Assembly: GCF_027887165.1 (NCBI RefSeq)
Contig: NC_077235.1
Span: 9,806,884 to 9,870,883, forward strand
Source: Monodelphis domestica
Taxonomy: Eukaryota; Chordata; Mammalia; Didelphimorphia; Didelphidae
Direction: 5' to 3'
Length of the DNA: 64,000 nt
Shown here: in pieces, positions 1-14,155 of the stretch
How the letters are laid out: each line of letters starts with the position of its first letter
Numbering within the stretch: position 1 is the first letter of the stretch
Notes under the pieces: generated by a model
What the model was told of the DNA's origin: nothing
The model's database searches: none
What the model saw: the letters and a program-made list of their open reading frames with translations, nothing else
Translations under genes and position numbers: made by a program

Positions 1-559
1 CTATAGAACTTCCTAAAGCAACTTTTTCAAACCCTTTCTTTCCTCAAGCCTTCTTACACCATCCCTTACTGCTCTCATTGACTTATTCTACACTAAAAAG
101 AGCCTATTCACTATGAATGGCCACTTTTCTAAATCTCACCCCCCCCCCCTTAATATCATCACCATTTTCTCTTCTTTTAGTCTGATGAAAAGGCAGCACA
201 TCTTGCCAAGGCCAACCCTCTGACCCATTTATATGTTTGATCCTAGTTACTTCTTGATGTTTGCTGTCACACGAATCCCCCCTCTGATTTTGGCTCTTTC
301 CTATCTATTCTGTCATGATTTCTAGTCTTACACCCCCAAATGATTCTTGAATATTTTGAATGGGATGTTATCCCAAATTTATCATGTTCAGAATAGAACT
401 CCTCAGAATTTTTAGCAAAATCTGTTCCATTTCTGAAGTTCCTTGTTTTTGTTAGAGGAATCCATATCCTTCTAGTTACTGAGGCGCACAACTTCAGCCA
501 TGCATGGATTCCTCACTCTCTCTCACCCCACATAGCTAATCACATGCCAAGTCTGGTCC

Positions 560-1285
560 ATTCTAGTACTACAAAGTCTCCCACATCGGTGTCCTTCTGT
601 CGACTCATAGCCACCACTCTAACTCAGGGCCTTCACATCTCTCACCCACGGATGATTACAACAGCCCCCTCACTGGCCTTCCTGCTAGCCTCTCCTTTTC
701 AATCCATTCTCTATATGGCTGTTAGAGATGTTTTCCTAAAGTAAAGATCTAACCAAGTCAGTTGGCTAGACTCAAATGTCAGTAACTCCCTGCTACCTCC
801 ACAAATACAAACTCTGGTAACCCTTTACAAAATCATCAGGCATCATTTCCCATTATGCAGCTGACTGTCCAGCCAAAATAGGCTGCTTTGCTGTGCCCTC
901 ACATAGAATACTCCATCTCCCACTATGCTGCCTTTGCACTGACTATTCCCTCCATGCCTGGAAAGTACTCCATCCTCATGTCCCTCTCTCAGGATCTCTT
1001 GCTTCCTGTAGAGGTCAGCGTAGGCACCACCACCAAATACTTGCTCCCTACCTTACCCCAGATGCTAGTGCGTTCCATTACTCCTTGAATGACTTTGATT
1101 TATTTGGTATGGATTAGGTTTTCTCTCTCACACCTTCAGACACACAAATTCTTCCTTGATAAACATTCAGTACACCAAGGGTAGGAACTGTGAATACTTG
1201 TGGTGCTGTGCCCCTAGCACCCAACATAAAACACAGCACATAGTCGGAGCTTACTAAATGCTTGTCAATAACTGAATTGGGGGCC
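560..1285 (+). mobile_element. L2-type LINE 3' region
   Basis: Carries the typical tail: 'ccctccatgcctggaaagta', then 'cctagcacccaa', then an end resembling 'agcttactaaatgcttgtc'. Decayed, no usable frame. Confidence 0.7.
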
Positions 1286-1289
1286 TGGA

Positions 1290-2815
1290 GTAACAAGATA
1301 TCCAAAACCTTAGGCCCCTCAAGGATTTGAACAATTCCCACCATTTGCTGATGAGGTAACTCATTTTTTGAAGCCCAGAAAAATTAGCTAGGCTTTTAGG
1401 TTGCTGCTCTACTAAGTCCTGTTCTGAGAAGCAGTTAGCCTGTACATCTCCAGGGATTATTCAGTGCTGATTAAAAAGGACCAAAATGAAATCATCAGGA
1501 GCCCCTATTAATGAAGCCACATACCTTTTACGCTGCCCCTAGAATTAAGGTATACAATAGTTAAGTTCTAGGTGATAGAAGTTCAAAGGCAGCCCTCTTA
1601 GAAGATTTATTAGCATTAAGGCCTAACATTTTCTTAGCCCACATGGAACCACCTGTTAACAACTGCAAAAAGTAGGTTTCTCATTTGTTAAAGAACAGTG
1701 CCATCTAGAGCTAGAAAAAGAACCAGTCTCTGATGAAATATTTGAATCATCCAGCACTATTTCCTTAAGCAACTGCAGAGAGAATGGACTGATAACAGGA
1801 GACTAGCAGGGAGGCCGATTAGATGACTCTTGTAGTAGTTGTCTCTGGTGCGAAATGTAAAGGGCCCAAATTACAGTGGTGGCTGAGTGGGTAGAGAGAA
1901 AGAGATAGATGTGAAAGATTTTATAGTGCTAATGGACTGGCCTTAGCAACTGACTGCCTAGGTGGAATTAGTTAGTGAAAGTGAAGAGTGAATGATGGTC
2001 CCAAAGCAAAAAGTCTGTTGGCCTGCACTCAAAGAGGTGCTATTTTTTTAATTAACATAGTTCATTTTGAAAGAAATTTCCTAAACAGTTAAACAATGCG
2101 TTCATCTCTCCTCAACTGCTGTTATAGAAAACCCCGTGGAATGATTGGGCCTGGTACGTACCTGTTCCTTCCCACTTCTGTCATTTCTCAAATGGTGACA
2201 GAAAATAAAGACTGGCTTCTTTCAGCTTTGCTATTACAGTACCAACACTGACTTCTACATGCCCTCAGAATTGCTGCTTTTTAAAGACCACAGTCTTTAC
2301 TTTGTGGTGACTCTTTTTAGTAGCTGTGTACGTCATTCTTTGATTTGCATTTCTTTACTCTGTACCATGCAATCCAAGTTTTCCTATATTGCTCTTAATT
2401 TTTCACAACTGTCAGGCCTTCTGATGCAATAGCAACTCACTGCATTCCTTTCCAGTGGGTTCGGCTATCCTGAAGTTACCTGGCACATGTCATTTATCAC
2501 TAGTGTTTTGCATTTATCAATCAAAGCCTGCTATTTAGACAGAGTCAGTTATCTATGGTCAACCCAAAGTGCTAGAGGTTCACCCATGAAGCACCAGAAG
2601 TCCATCCACAGCAGCAGGATGCCCCTGGCAGTGGCCTTTTCTGTTTCCACTTTCATTTTTGGGGAAAGGGACGGGTGGCGGAGAGTGTGCTTGGATCCAT
2701 GGTCATGGGGGGTTAGCAGGTGTTAGCTTATATCCATAGTCTCAGCTATCTGTAGTAGATCTTGGAACATATCCCCTGCAGATAGAGGAGCCCTACTATA
2801 TTTTGGGAAATAAAA
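1290..2815. other. Intergenic or intronic stretch, nothing recognised
   Basis: AT-rich, no exon-like frame and no repeat I can name. It probably belongs to the last CENPI intron. A MIR-like tail follows at about 2,820-2,910. Confidence 0.5.
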
Positions 2816-3357
2816 GAGAAGCAGAAGACAGAGCAATCATTTCACCCCTCTGTGCCTCAGTTTGCTTGTGGGAGTTGGACTAGATGACCTCTACGGGGCC
2901 TTGTGACTTGAGAACTAGGAGCCTGTGATTTGCCTTGAAGGACTTTATAACCTAACAACATTATGGTAAGCAACAGCACAAATATTATCCGACAAGCTAC
3001 CTGGGCTAGGGGAGTTCTGAGGAGAATGGAACCACTGAGAATGAGTAAGGAAAGCTGCATGGAGAAGGACTTGAAAAGGAGACTGTAGGGGGATTTGAAG
3101 GTGTGACACTACCCTGCAGCCAATTCAAAGTCCCTCTAATACAGGTTCAGCACAATACTTGAAAGGAATAAGTTTCTCAGAGTAGCTTATCCTCTGAACC
3201 AAAACCCCCAAGAGACCATTTGGCCCACTGTTCTTACAGCCATAAATTATGGGATAACTAATTTTAAAAAGCCAAAAAAATGAGGTAATAAGAAAGCATG
3301 AAAATGTTTTCAAGATAGCACAAAGTAAGTAATTCAGGAATCCTTATGTGCTCTTAC

Positions 3358-3573
3358 CTGAAGCAGAAAGTAGATGGAATAGACTAGTAAGGCTGGATGA
3401 TTTGTTAGATTTAAACTCTTCTTATAGTCCTTTATTTTAGTTTTTTTCATAATCTCAGGATCTATGTAGAGAAAGTGGTCTTTTTCAAAGGCTGTGGATG
3501 TCCACAGGCAGTCCACCAAAGCAGTCACATATTCATTAAACTTTTGGTAGGTCTTGTTGAACTTCTGCCTTTC
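3358..3573 (-). CDS. CENPI: CENPI exon 19 (last coding exon visible)
   Basis: The acceptor is cctgccccacttag and the donor CTTCAG|gtaaga. The 72 codons include [40 protein letters not shown] and [14 protein letters not shown], matching human YQEFNHYLTSMVGCLWTSKP and YIDPEILEKTGVAEYKNSLN. The human continuation (about 58 residues containing KKWSWYLDYLF) was not found between 1 and 3357, so the terminal exon is inferred to be outside the window. Confidence 0.96.
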
Positions 3574-6500
3574 CTAAGTGGGGCAGGGAAAAAATTTTGT
3601 CACCCAGAATGTGATAAGCTTTCACCTCCTTTCCAACTACACCTCTGTTATCCTGACCAACTTGGACACCCAATAAGGTCATGCTCAGTTATTAACAAAA
3701 GATCTGAAAGCACCAGTCTACCCTCAGTACCTGGCGTATCACATCATTTTCCTTGGCAGCCGTCAAGTTGACACGATACCTAAAAGGAACAGCAACCACA
3801 AAATGTTAAGTGGTAATAGGAATGAATATTAGCAACAGTATATAGGCAACTGTTTGGATAACATTTTTACCTCCCTGCTATGAGATTGCTACACTCTTCT
3901 GGAGGAATAAATGCTAATATAAGTTCAAAGGCGATTGGTGGCTAGTACAGAGTCATTCTCCCTCTTCATGGCCTAAGCTAGAGAAGGAGGTAGACAGAGG
4001 ACAAATACTGCCATCAGATAGGGAGAGGGAGTACTGGATCTAGTCCCATATAGCTGAATGGGCAGAGCTAAGAGCTCAGTTGAGTATAGTTATCTCAGGA
4101 TGATTTTTAAAAAAGGAAAATCTAGGTTTAAATGAAGGAATAGGAAGCCATGATAAATAATGTGAGCCTACCCCTTCCCCAGGAATCACAAAATATGTAT
4201 AACAGTACTTTTTGAAGTAGCAAAGAACTGGAAACAAAGAAGATGCCTATTGATGGGGAATGGCTAAGTCAAATGTGACATATGAACATTACATGTGGTC
4301 ATGGAACACTGGGTATACCACCAAAGAAATGAAATTTAAAAAAAAAAGAATTCAGAGAAGCATAGGGTATATATACTCTTAGGCTCAGATGCAGAGCAGA
4401 GTAGGTCAGAACCAGGAGAACAATATATACACACCATGAAATGATGTAGATGGGAATAAAGCAAGCAAACACTACAATTGTAATAACCAAGCTTGTCTCC
4501 AAATGCACTTCTATCCCTTTGGGACTGAAGTGGGACGGTGTGAGTTGGAAAGTGATGGCTTTTCTAAATGGCATTTTCTCCCTTTCCTTTGTGATTCCTT
4601 GATAAAAGGGATGGCTCACTAGATGGGACAAAAAGAAGCTTCCACTCAGAAATGAAGGTATTGTCAAAACAAAAGATATCAATAAAAATAAAATTTTAAG
4701 AAGAATGACATGCATTAGTACAGCTCAACAAAAAAAGCACACAACTTGAAGAGTTATTCAGAGTGCAATTATGGATCACAAAGCCAATACTGATGCTATA
4801 ATATGCCACTGGCAACAAAATACTGGATAATAATGCCCCCAAAATGCCGTTTCCCCTCTGTTATTACAAAGACCCTGGCAGAAGGCAACAAAAATTGTGA
4901 ATGGATTACTAACATTAAGATGGAATTGTCCTTAGAATTTAGAAAAGGATGTATACCTGTACATAATATAACACAGATGGTTGAGGGTGATGGAGTCGAA
5001 GGTAAGTAGTGCTGGATAGAAGACTCCACATGGAAATATCACCACTAATGGAAGGTTATAATTCAGGTACATGTCAGAGACCTTTAGGGAACAAGGATAT
5101 CATTAGATATTACTCTCCAGTTCTCAATCAAGAATAATAAAAATATCATTTTTGTAAAATAAAACAGTATTTACTCATTGCTTATTATAATATTAAAAGC
5201 CATTACTCCATTAGTTCAAAAGTCGACCATCTTCATAGAACAAGTAGGAAACTATAAACCTGCCCTCTCACCTAGTGATTTGACTTTCTACCTGATTAGT
5301 CAAAAGCTAGGTTAGGGAATCATCCCCAGAAGACTATGTAACAAATTCCATGAGAGGCTAGGGGGGTCAGGAGAGTGAAGGCCATTCATACATTCTAGCA
5401 CATGCTAACAGCTAGCTAATCTGATACATTAAAAAGCAAATAAGATACCAGACAAAAATTACTTCTGATAAAAAGAGGGGATCCATAAAAGCCTGGAAAC
5501 ATTCAGTATTTCCAAATGGAGGACAAACTTTGTTGTTGTTGTTTTTGTTTTGTTTTTTTAAACCCTTACCTTCCGTCTTGGAGCCAATACATACTATGTA
5601 TTGGCTCCAAGGCAGAAGAATGGTAACGGCTAGGCAATGGGGGTCAAGTGACTTGCCCAGGGTCACACAGCTGGGAAATGTATGAGGCCACATTTGAACC
5701 CAGGACCTCCTGTCTCCAGGCCTGGCTCTCAATCCACTGAGCTACCCAGCTGCCCCCTGGAGGACCAACTTTGTAATGACAGCAAGTTTGAAAGATCCTA
5801 ATGGGCCAGAGGGGTCTAAGGTAAAAACAGTTAAGACTTGGAGAAATTAGAATCTGGGTATAGGAGACAGGGATCATTATCAAGTATACCAAAGATCTGA
5901 ATAGGGCTAATTCTGTAGCAAGAAAAGACATCCACTTCCCTTTTTATTTCTGTGGTATTACATAATTCTTCAGAAGTATATAGTATCAAAAACATCAATT
6001 GGTTTAAATTATATTCATATGAACCACTACCACCTAGAAGCACTGATTGCAGAGAACATTTAAACAATAGATCATTAAAATGCATAGATATTATATAAGA
6101 ATTGATCATACAGAATGGAATTCTTACTGTCTCAAAGAAATCCAAAACAAAATGAAACAAGAAACTACTGTGTTCTTCCAAGCGCAGAGCATTTGTGGAC
6201 AGCCATCCTACGAAGGAGATCAGCTCACTCACAGAGTTCACTACATTCAGGGTAGTGTGCCTATAACCAGAAAGCACTTGATTCACACACGAGCATAACC
6301 CAAACTCTTTAAATAACAAGCTATTCTGTATAGAATGGGGCAAAAGTTGCTACATGCATGTTTACAAACCTTGAAAGGTCTATGTAGAGCAAATATAAGG
6401 GAGGGAGTACGCTCCATGAAAGCCCTGAAAATCAGTTCCTAGGTCACACAGCTCCTAGGCTGGATGGCAATGAAAAATGGGACCAGGCTCCAGATAGGCT

Positions 6501-9500
6501 GGAACTCCTATCACCCTAGGCTAGCAAATTGGGTTGAATTCTCCAATCTATGTAGCCCTGAGCACATAGTTGGTACTTGATAAGTGCTTAGCACTCATTA
6601 TCAACAGACTATGCAAGTGATAACGTCTATGCAAAATACATGAGAAGAAAACTTAAGTTTGTGAGAATAGAATCTGAGACAGAAAATGATTAAAATAAAC
6701 CAGGACAAATATGAACTGTTTAATCCAAAAGAGAAGTTTAAAACAATCAACATTAACATTAAATAAAGATTTCTTTTCTCTACAATGCTGATAGAGAATA
6801 GGTGCCAAGAATCAGGAAGGTGTGGGCTCCAGTTTCTTCCACCTTTAACTTACACTGCTTATATGACCCTGCACAAATCGCCTAACTTAGCACTGCAGTA
6901 TCCCAAATGATCCTCAAAGACTCCAAGTTGGGCAAAAATCTCTGATTTGCCTTGGTAGACTTCCCAACACCAAGGAAATCCACAGGCTCAGATGGCTGTC
7001 ACCTCACAAGACATCAGCATTAGAACATATGGATTGGAAAGGCCAAAAGGCCAAAGTGCACCAATTTCAACAACAAAAGCAGTATTATGTAACCTTTTCA
7101 GCTTGCCCTCCTGAGTTACAGAAGTTGTAAAAACCTTTACTCAAACTGAACACTTTTGGCAGGTACTTCAATAGTGATTTAGTCCGGTCTTTGGCTTCTC
7201 TCTTCCTGCCAAAGATCAGAAACTATTATGATCTAAATTCTTCTCAGCCTAACTTATTTTAGCTTTTATAACTCATCATAGATATTCTTCCATCTATACT
7301 GACCTGGCTGAGATTACATTTGAAGTTGGAAACAATCTGGTGAATGAAATCTTCATTTGGGAAGTGGACTTAATGCAGGAAGGTTGAATCTATGCAAAAT
7401 GGCAAAGTAACCAATGTGTCCGTGCTGATGCCAAAGTAGTGCTAAAATGAGTTATGGAGGTATGGCTTTGCAAAAAGTCAGATAATAGTATGAGGATCTA
7501 TCTATAGCCTGTGGGACCCACAGTTCCATCAATCCTCTTCTGTAGGTTCTGGCCTAGAGCCATCTATCTACCTGACAGAAGAGAAACATCAAAAAAAGTC
7601 CCAATTCCAAGTCCACATTGTCCTTATTCTCTAAGTGACAAGGAAGACTTAATTGATCTGATGAAAACAATGACTTGCATGTAATAGGCTCTGCAGGGAA
7701 TAGGATACTCAAAGGATGTTAGAAGACTGTGTTTTCCTCAGCTCAGGGAACTTCCTGTGTGGAAATTCCCTCTACCAACCCAGATCCCAGGTGTCTATGA
7801 ATTAGTAGGTTAAGTCCCAAAGAGCTGCCCAAAGCACAGAGATCAAGACATTTACCCAGGGTTATATATAGCTAGCTAGTAAATATCAGAGGCATACGAA
7901 CTCTTGTCTCCCTGGCTCCAAGCTCAGCAATCTACCTACTATACCAAGTTATCTCCCTCTCATCTCTACAATAGAGATGAAATGAATATTTATAAAACTG
8001 GCAGCATATATGGGTCAAGAATTAATAATACTGGGAAAGTAGCTCAGATTTTGTAATTATTGATTTAGAGTTTTAGGGAAAAAAATTTACATGCTTAAAA
8101 GTATAAATAGTGATTTTTTTTAAGTTTCCAATTTTTTTCTGAAAGAAAATATGAAAAAATCAATCCTCCATTTTTTGAGCTCCTAAGATCCAAAGCAAAA
8201 GGAAGATCACGGATACAAAGATAAATTTTGATGACTTTTTTTATGGAAACTTAAGCATTTAAACATCATTATAGAAGGCATGCCTGCCTATTAACTCTTC
8301 ATGTCCCTACCTAAAGTAGAGAAGAGAAGCACCGTGGAATGCAATAATGACTAAAACAATTTTTAAATCAATTGTCCAGCTGTCTTTCTAAACCTCCTCA
8401 AGCATAGAGTACCACTCCAACTACTTTTGATGAAAAATGACTTCTGAATCTGGTTTGTGTTAAGTCTGAACTAAGAATATGGCTCAAAAGACAAAATGAC
8501 TTCAAGTTAAAGCTTTTGGGGTTGAAACATAAAATCTTGAAAAAATTGGGTTTTTCCTATTACCAGGAGAATGAAGCATATCACAGGCAGTACTTACTAT
8601 TCTAAGGGAGCAAATTAAAGAGGATGCTACCCAAATAGATTAAAGTAGTAATGGTGAACCTTTTAGAGACCATGTGCTATGGCCCCATCCTCCTTTCCCC
8701 ACACAGGGGAGAGAGAAAGCACTCCCATTGGGCTGCTGGGCAGAGGGGGGGAGGTGATATAATAAGATGTCCTCAGGCATGGTGGATAGGGGGAAGGAAG
8801 CAGCTCCACCCACCCAAGTTGCTCTGCCTTTCTAGTAAGGAACTCTAGCAAGGGACGGTGCTCAGGTGTGCACAGAGTGTGCTCTGCATACCCTCTTTGA
8901 CAAGCGTGCCACAGGTTTGCCATCACAGGCTTAGAGGGTCTTCTCCAGGTATAATCAGAATTATCTTTATTCAAATTGGGATAACCTGAATGCATGAAGA
9001 GTTGTTATGAACCAGTTTGATCCTGGGCTTTTAACTTGCTTGCTACACAACTTAAAATTATTTAAGACTTCAAAAATATAAAAATGGTTGTTATATGTAA
9101 TTAGGAAAATAAAATAAAAAATTTAAAAAAGACTCCAAAGAGGTATTGTTCCTTTATGTAATAAGAAAAAAAACAACTAAACTTAATGCCAGAGGACTGT
9201 AGGGGCAGACAGTAAACCACTGAGGCAATACTTTATTTGCACCATGTCACTAAGTACATGGAAGCCTCAGGCCTCAGGCCTGGTTCTGGATAGGCACCCC
9301 TCCCTTCCTCAGTCCCCAGCATCCCTTATGGGGGGTGGGGAAAGAACTTACGAAGAAGTGCTCATCATGGTCTTCACGTTGGCCCTCATAGCATACCTCA
9401 AAAGCCAGTTCTGCAGCAGTTGTTTCAGACTATAAAGAACGCTACACTAAAGGAGGCAAAGAAAAAAACCTGTTATACATACAGCTCTTCCCTGCTCTGA

Positions 9501-12500
9501 TATCTCAGCTCAGCAGGTCAAGCACAGCCATTGCAGGACTTGAACATCCAGGGCAACCTTTCTCCCAAGGCAAGAATCCCTCCTACAACAACACCCTGAA
9601 AAGATACTTGTTGAATAAACGAATGGCCATCAGTTGCTGCTCAAATACTTCTCATAAGGGGAGGAAGCTGACAACTTCTGAAGGGAAGCCTGTTCACTTA
9701 AGAGCACTGGTTGTTAGAAATTTATCTCCTTGTAACCCTGGTCCACTGGTTCTAGTTCTCCCTTATACAGATTAATACTTAATAATCAAATAATAATCTT
9801 ACAAAGAATGATAATGAATAATTTTCGCTTTGCTGGTACATCAAATAACTAAAGACACTCAAAGCTCATGCTGCTCTAGCCTTCTCTAGACCCCTACTGA
9901 AATGATGGGCAACATCTTCCCAGGGATCACTTATTTTCTCATCACTTGTCCCACAGGGTTTGCTTGGTCTCTCCAACTTGAACAAACTGTTTCTCCACTA
10001 CTTGAAAGCAACCTGATGCTTGTGTATTCATCTACACTACTTGGAATAGTGCTGGCTTACTCATGACCACATGGATAGCCCTTTAGAGTTTACAAGGCGC
10101 TGTCTCTATAACTACTCCATGAAATAGTCTATAAGTGATTTCATGTCAATATTAATAGAGACTGCAATAACTTGATAACTTAGGATATAGTCTATTGTTG
10201 CTAAGTAGTTTATAATTCTGTAGCCAGCCTAGTAAGAAGCCCTTTTGCACAGAGCTGGGCTGAGCACTGAGACACAGATGTTTAATACATCATTGGGCCC
10301 CTATTCCAGGTTTGTCCAGTTTGGGGACCCCTGCCAGAGCTTACACAACATCAGAGAACCTAGGATCACCTCCATGCTGTAAAAAGGCATTGGAGGATTC
10401 CAGTGGAAAGGCGAAAACTGTCTTCTCCATTTGAACAATAAGGAAACCAAGGTTCAGAGTAGTGACTTCCCATGAGTCACCCAGTTGAGTGTCAGAGATG
10501 GCACTCAAATTCTGGTCCTCTGACTCCAAATTCACCATTCTTTGGGCCATATTACCTTTTCATGAACTCACAAAGCCTCCAGGGAGCCTGAATTTCAGGG
10601 TTGGATTTCCTCATTATAATAAAAATCAAAGCAATAAGAGAAAAATACATATTTAGAAATTTCTAGATTGTTAAGTAATCACTTCACAATTGAGTCCATG
10701 CAATTTTCTCACCTAGAAAATAAACCTTAGGGTTGAAGTGAAACTTGGCAACTCTCAGGTACAATTACATCCATACTGCTCCTTTCTACTCAGCTATTTT
10801 GTAAGTGGCCAGGCCTTAATTTCTACTCACAAAGGGTCTTTGGGAGAGGCAGCTGGCATAGTGCAACAGTGGACTCTGAGTCGGCAAAACCTTGGGTGAA
10901 AGCCCGCCTCTCCTACTTACAAGCTATGTGACCAGGAAGAAATCATTTAATCTCTCTGATCATCTGCCAGCTCCCTAGAACCTACCTGTTAAGACAGAGT
11001 GAGATTGTGAGCTGTTTTTGGGGAGGGAATTCCCAGTGTCAAGAATGACAACATATCCCACTACTGATCTTCTTGAATTCAATATCCATATAGCATATAG
11101 GAGCTTTATTCCTAATAACTATGACCATTTTGTACATTTCCTGTTGCCAATATCTTATATCTTCATCTAAAACTTAAACTGAATTTATCATAGGGATGGA
11201 ACTTCCCTCTAGAATGCCATTATTACCAACACTCCTTAATAGCTAGAGGATGTTCCCACATAATACATAATGCCACAAACAAATTCCAATCCATATATAA
11301 ATTTCCATGTAATAATTCCCTTAAAGCAGCTCACAGCCTCACTCTGTCTTAACAGGTAGGTTCTAGGGAACTGGCAGATGATTAGAGAGATTAAATGATT
11401 TCTTCCTGGTCACATAGCTTGTAAGTAGGAGAGGCGGGCTTTCACCCAAGGTTTTGCCGACTCAGAGTCCACTGTTGCACTATGCCAGCTGCCTCTCCCA
11501 AAGACCCTTTGTGAGTAGAAATTAAGGCCTGGCCACTTACAAAATAGCTGAGTAGAAAGGAGCAGTATGGATGTAATTGTACCTGAGAGTTGCCAAGTTT
11601 CACTTCAACCCTAAGGTTTATTTTCTAGGTGAGAAAATTGCATGGACTCAATTGTGAAGTGATTACTTAACAATCTAGAAATTTCTAAATATGTATTTTT
11701 CTCTTATTGCTTTGATTTTTATTATAATGAGGAAATCCAACCCTGAAATTCAGGCTCCCTGGAGGCTTTGTGAGTTCATGAAAAGGTAATATGGCCCAAA
11801 GAATGGTGAATTTGGAGTCAGAGGACCAGAATTTGAGTGCCATCTCTGACACCCAGCTGGGTGACTCATGGGAAGTCACTACTCTGAACCTTGGTTTCCT
11901 TATTGTTCAAATGGAGAAGACAGTTTTCGCCTTTCCACTGGAATCCTCCAATGCCTTTTTACAGCATGGAGGTGATCCTAGGTTCTCTGATGTTGTGTTA
12001 GCTCTGGCAAGGGCCTTCCTAATAAAAATTTAAGAACAGCTAGCATTTGGACAAATGCCACCATTAAGCATCTACATGCCTAGTATGGCATCAGGCAGGA
12101 CAGGGGACACAGAGACTAAGGAGAAAACAATGAAGAAAGCATTCCTCTAATGCTTGGAAATGATCAAATAAAATATATTAAAAAAAAAAAAAGAAAGCAT
12201 TCCTCATTTATTTTCTGTTCTTTAGCTCTGCTATGTTCAATAACAAAGGTTCTTATTTAAGATTCTATTCTTTATTGAGGCTGATTTGATTATTGGTATT
12301 CCTTCAAGTGCCACATCCCCCTCAGTCTCTGTATTGGTTTTTTGTTTGCCACGAGTGTTCTGGATTAACTAAAGAAGGTGTGTCTTTTCTCTTTGTGAGA
12401 CCCCAGTGCTTGGCATAGGGCCTAGCACAAAGGAGTGCAAGTACTGATTGCTCATAGCTATGAAGTTTTATGTGATACACCCCCCCCCCCACACACACAC

Positions 12501-14096
12501 ACACACTTAAGAGAAGCTAACCTTGGGCCTTCATATCACAGCTCAAAAATTGTCTAAGCCTGGGACACAAAGACTGCCAGAAATCCAAGTAATATGTACG
12601 CTATACTTACCTGAGAAGTGTTTTATGAAATTTGGTATGTGAATGCTTTTCAAAAGGTTATTATTGATTGTTACTGCTATGGGGAAACTGGAGTCAATTG
12701 GAGAAAATATAAAGGGAATCAGAAAAAGAATAAAGAGGTGGCCATGCAAATTAGACCAGAATTACAGAAAAATACAAAATTCAGATTGCAAAATGAGTAA
12801 ATAAAGAAATGGGATAAAGGCCATTGATCAGGCAATGAAAATGACAGTTACAGCTAGGTGGCTCAGCAGATAGAGAGCCAGTCCTGGAGACTGGAAGTTC
12901 TGGGTTCAAATCTAGATTCAGACACTTCTTAACTGTGTGATCTCAGGCAAGTTGCTTAACTCCAATTGTCTGGCCCTTACAGCTCTTCTGCTTTGGAACT
13001 CATACTTTGAAGACAAGGGTTTTCAAAATAATGCAAAAAAGAAAGAAAAAGAAAATGATAGGTATATGAGCAAAGCACCAATCCCACTTGATATGGCAAG
13101 TATAAACAGAATCTCATTTAGTGTCTGATACTAAGCCAACACCTGTATTTTCTCCTCAGGGTCTCCCCAATAGAAAGTGGCTTAAAATACAAAGAATGAG
13201 TTGCTAAGGACACACACACACATATATACACTCAATGCTTTGGAAATAGGCATTATTTATACTGCAAGGTAGCATGAGCTTGGAAACCAGGCCACTGGCA
13301 ACAACCCAACATACATAATTAGTTCGTCATTTTACCTTATGAAAAATGGAGGATGTAAAGAACAGTGGTGCCAGGGAGTCACAGAGAAGCGGCCTGATTT
13401 CTAAAGAAAAAGCATTCAGAGGGTTAGTTATCTTTTTGGAAATATCAGTGAGCATTTCCTCATTTATAAAGAGGTTCCCTAGTTTCTTATTACATACCAG
13501 AGAAATTTCCCAAGGGAAGCCAGCTGAGAAGCTGCAGGTATTCTGACCGGCAAGAGGTGCCATCCCATAAAGGGAGGCTCCTATACAGGAACACCTCACT
13601 GGAAGGAAACCCCTCCTGAAACACAATCAAAGCTCAGAAAGTCTTTGGCCAGAAAAGCTAATCAAATACCAAGCGTCCAAGGACACCTGGAAAGAGTAAA
13701 GAGCAAAGCAGGATCAACACAGCCAACTGTTTGGGACAGTTGTTTTACAAGAAGACCAAGTTGAAGGTGGTTGAATTTCAGCTGGGCTTGGACAGGGCTA
13801 AGAAATGAACACACTGGAGTGATTAAAGTGACACTTCCAGAGTCACAAGGTCACTGTGTATTACAAGCAGGCCTTGATCTTCCTAGCTTTGAGGACAGCT
13901 CTCTGTCTCCCAAAAGACAATCCCACTTGGCCCAAAGTAGGCCTGCACTTAAGTGTTTGCTGACTGAATGGATGATCTTGCTTTCACAATTCCCTGATCA
14001 AATCTATACTTCTTAGTATAGTAAAGAAAAGCCCAATTTTTAGAAAACATTCTTCTAATTAGATCTAGTCCAGGTGCAATTACAACAAATTATATA

Positions 14097-14155
<59 letters not shown>

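Noticed and set aside
3885-3968. Exon-like minus-strand segment ([13 protein letters not shown] then a GT donor in the right phase) considered as CENPI exon 17
   Set aside because: The true exon was found at 4957-5081 with a clear match ([16 protein letters not shown]) and the same phase. The 3.9-kb segment is chance.
5831-6343. 170-codon minus-strand open frame
   Set aside because: Only 6128-6260 within it is real coding sequence (CENPI exon 16). The rest is intron read-through.
8590-8625. Good acceptor and donor pair on the minus strand enclosing only four bases, considered as a missing micro-exon between CENPI exons 15 and 16
   Set aside because: Exon 16 extends to 6260 with an acceptor of correct phase, so no extra exon is needed.
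10341-10550. 69-codon open frame [13 protein letters not shown]..., also present at 11791-12033
   Set aside because: It recurs only because both copies lie in the inverted repeat. The sequence is old SINE-like DNA with no start context and no splice sites, so it is not a gene.
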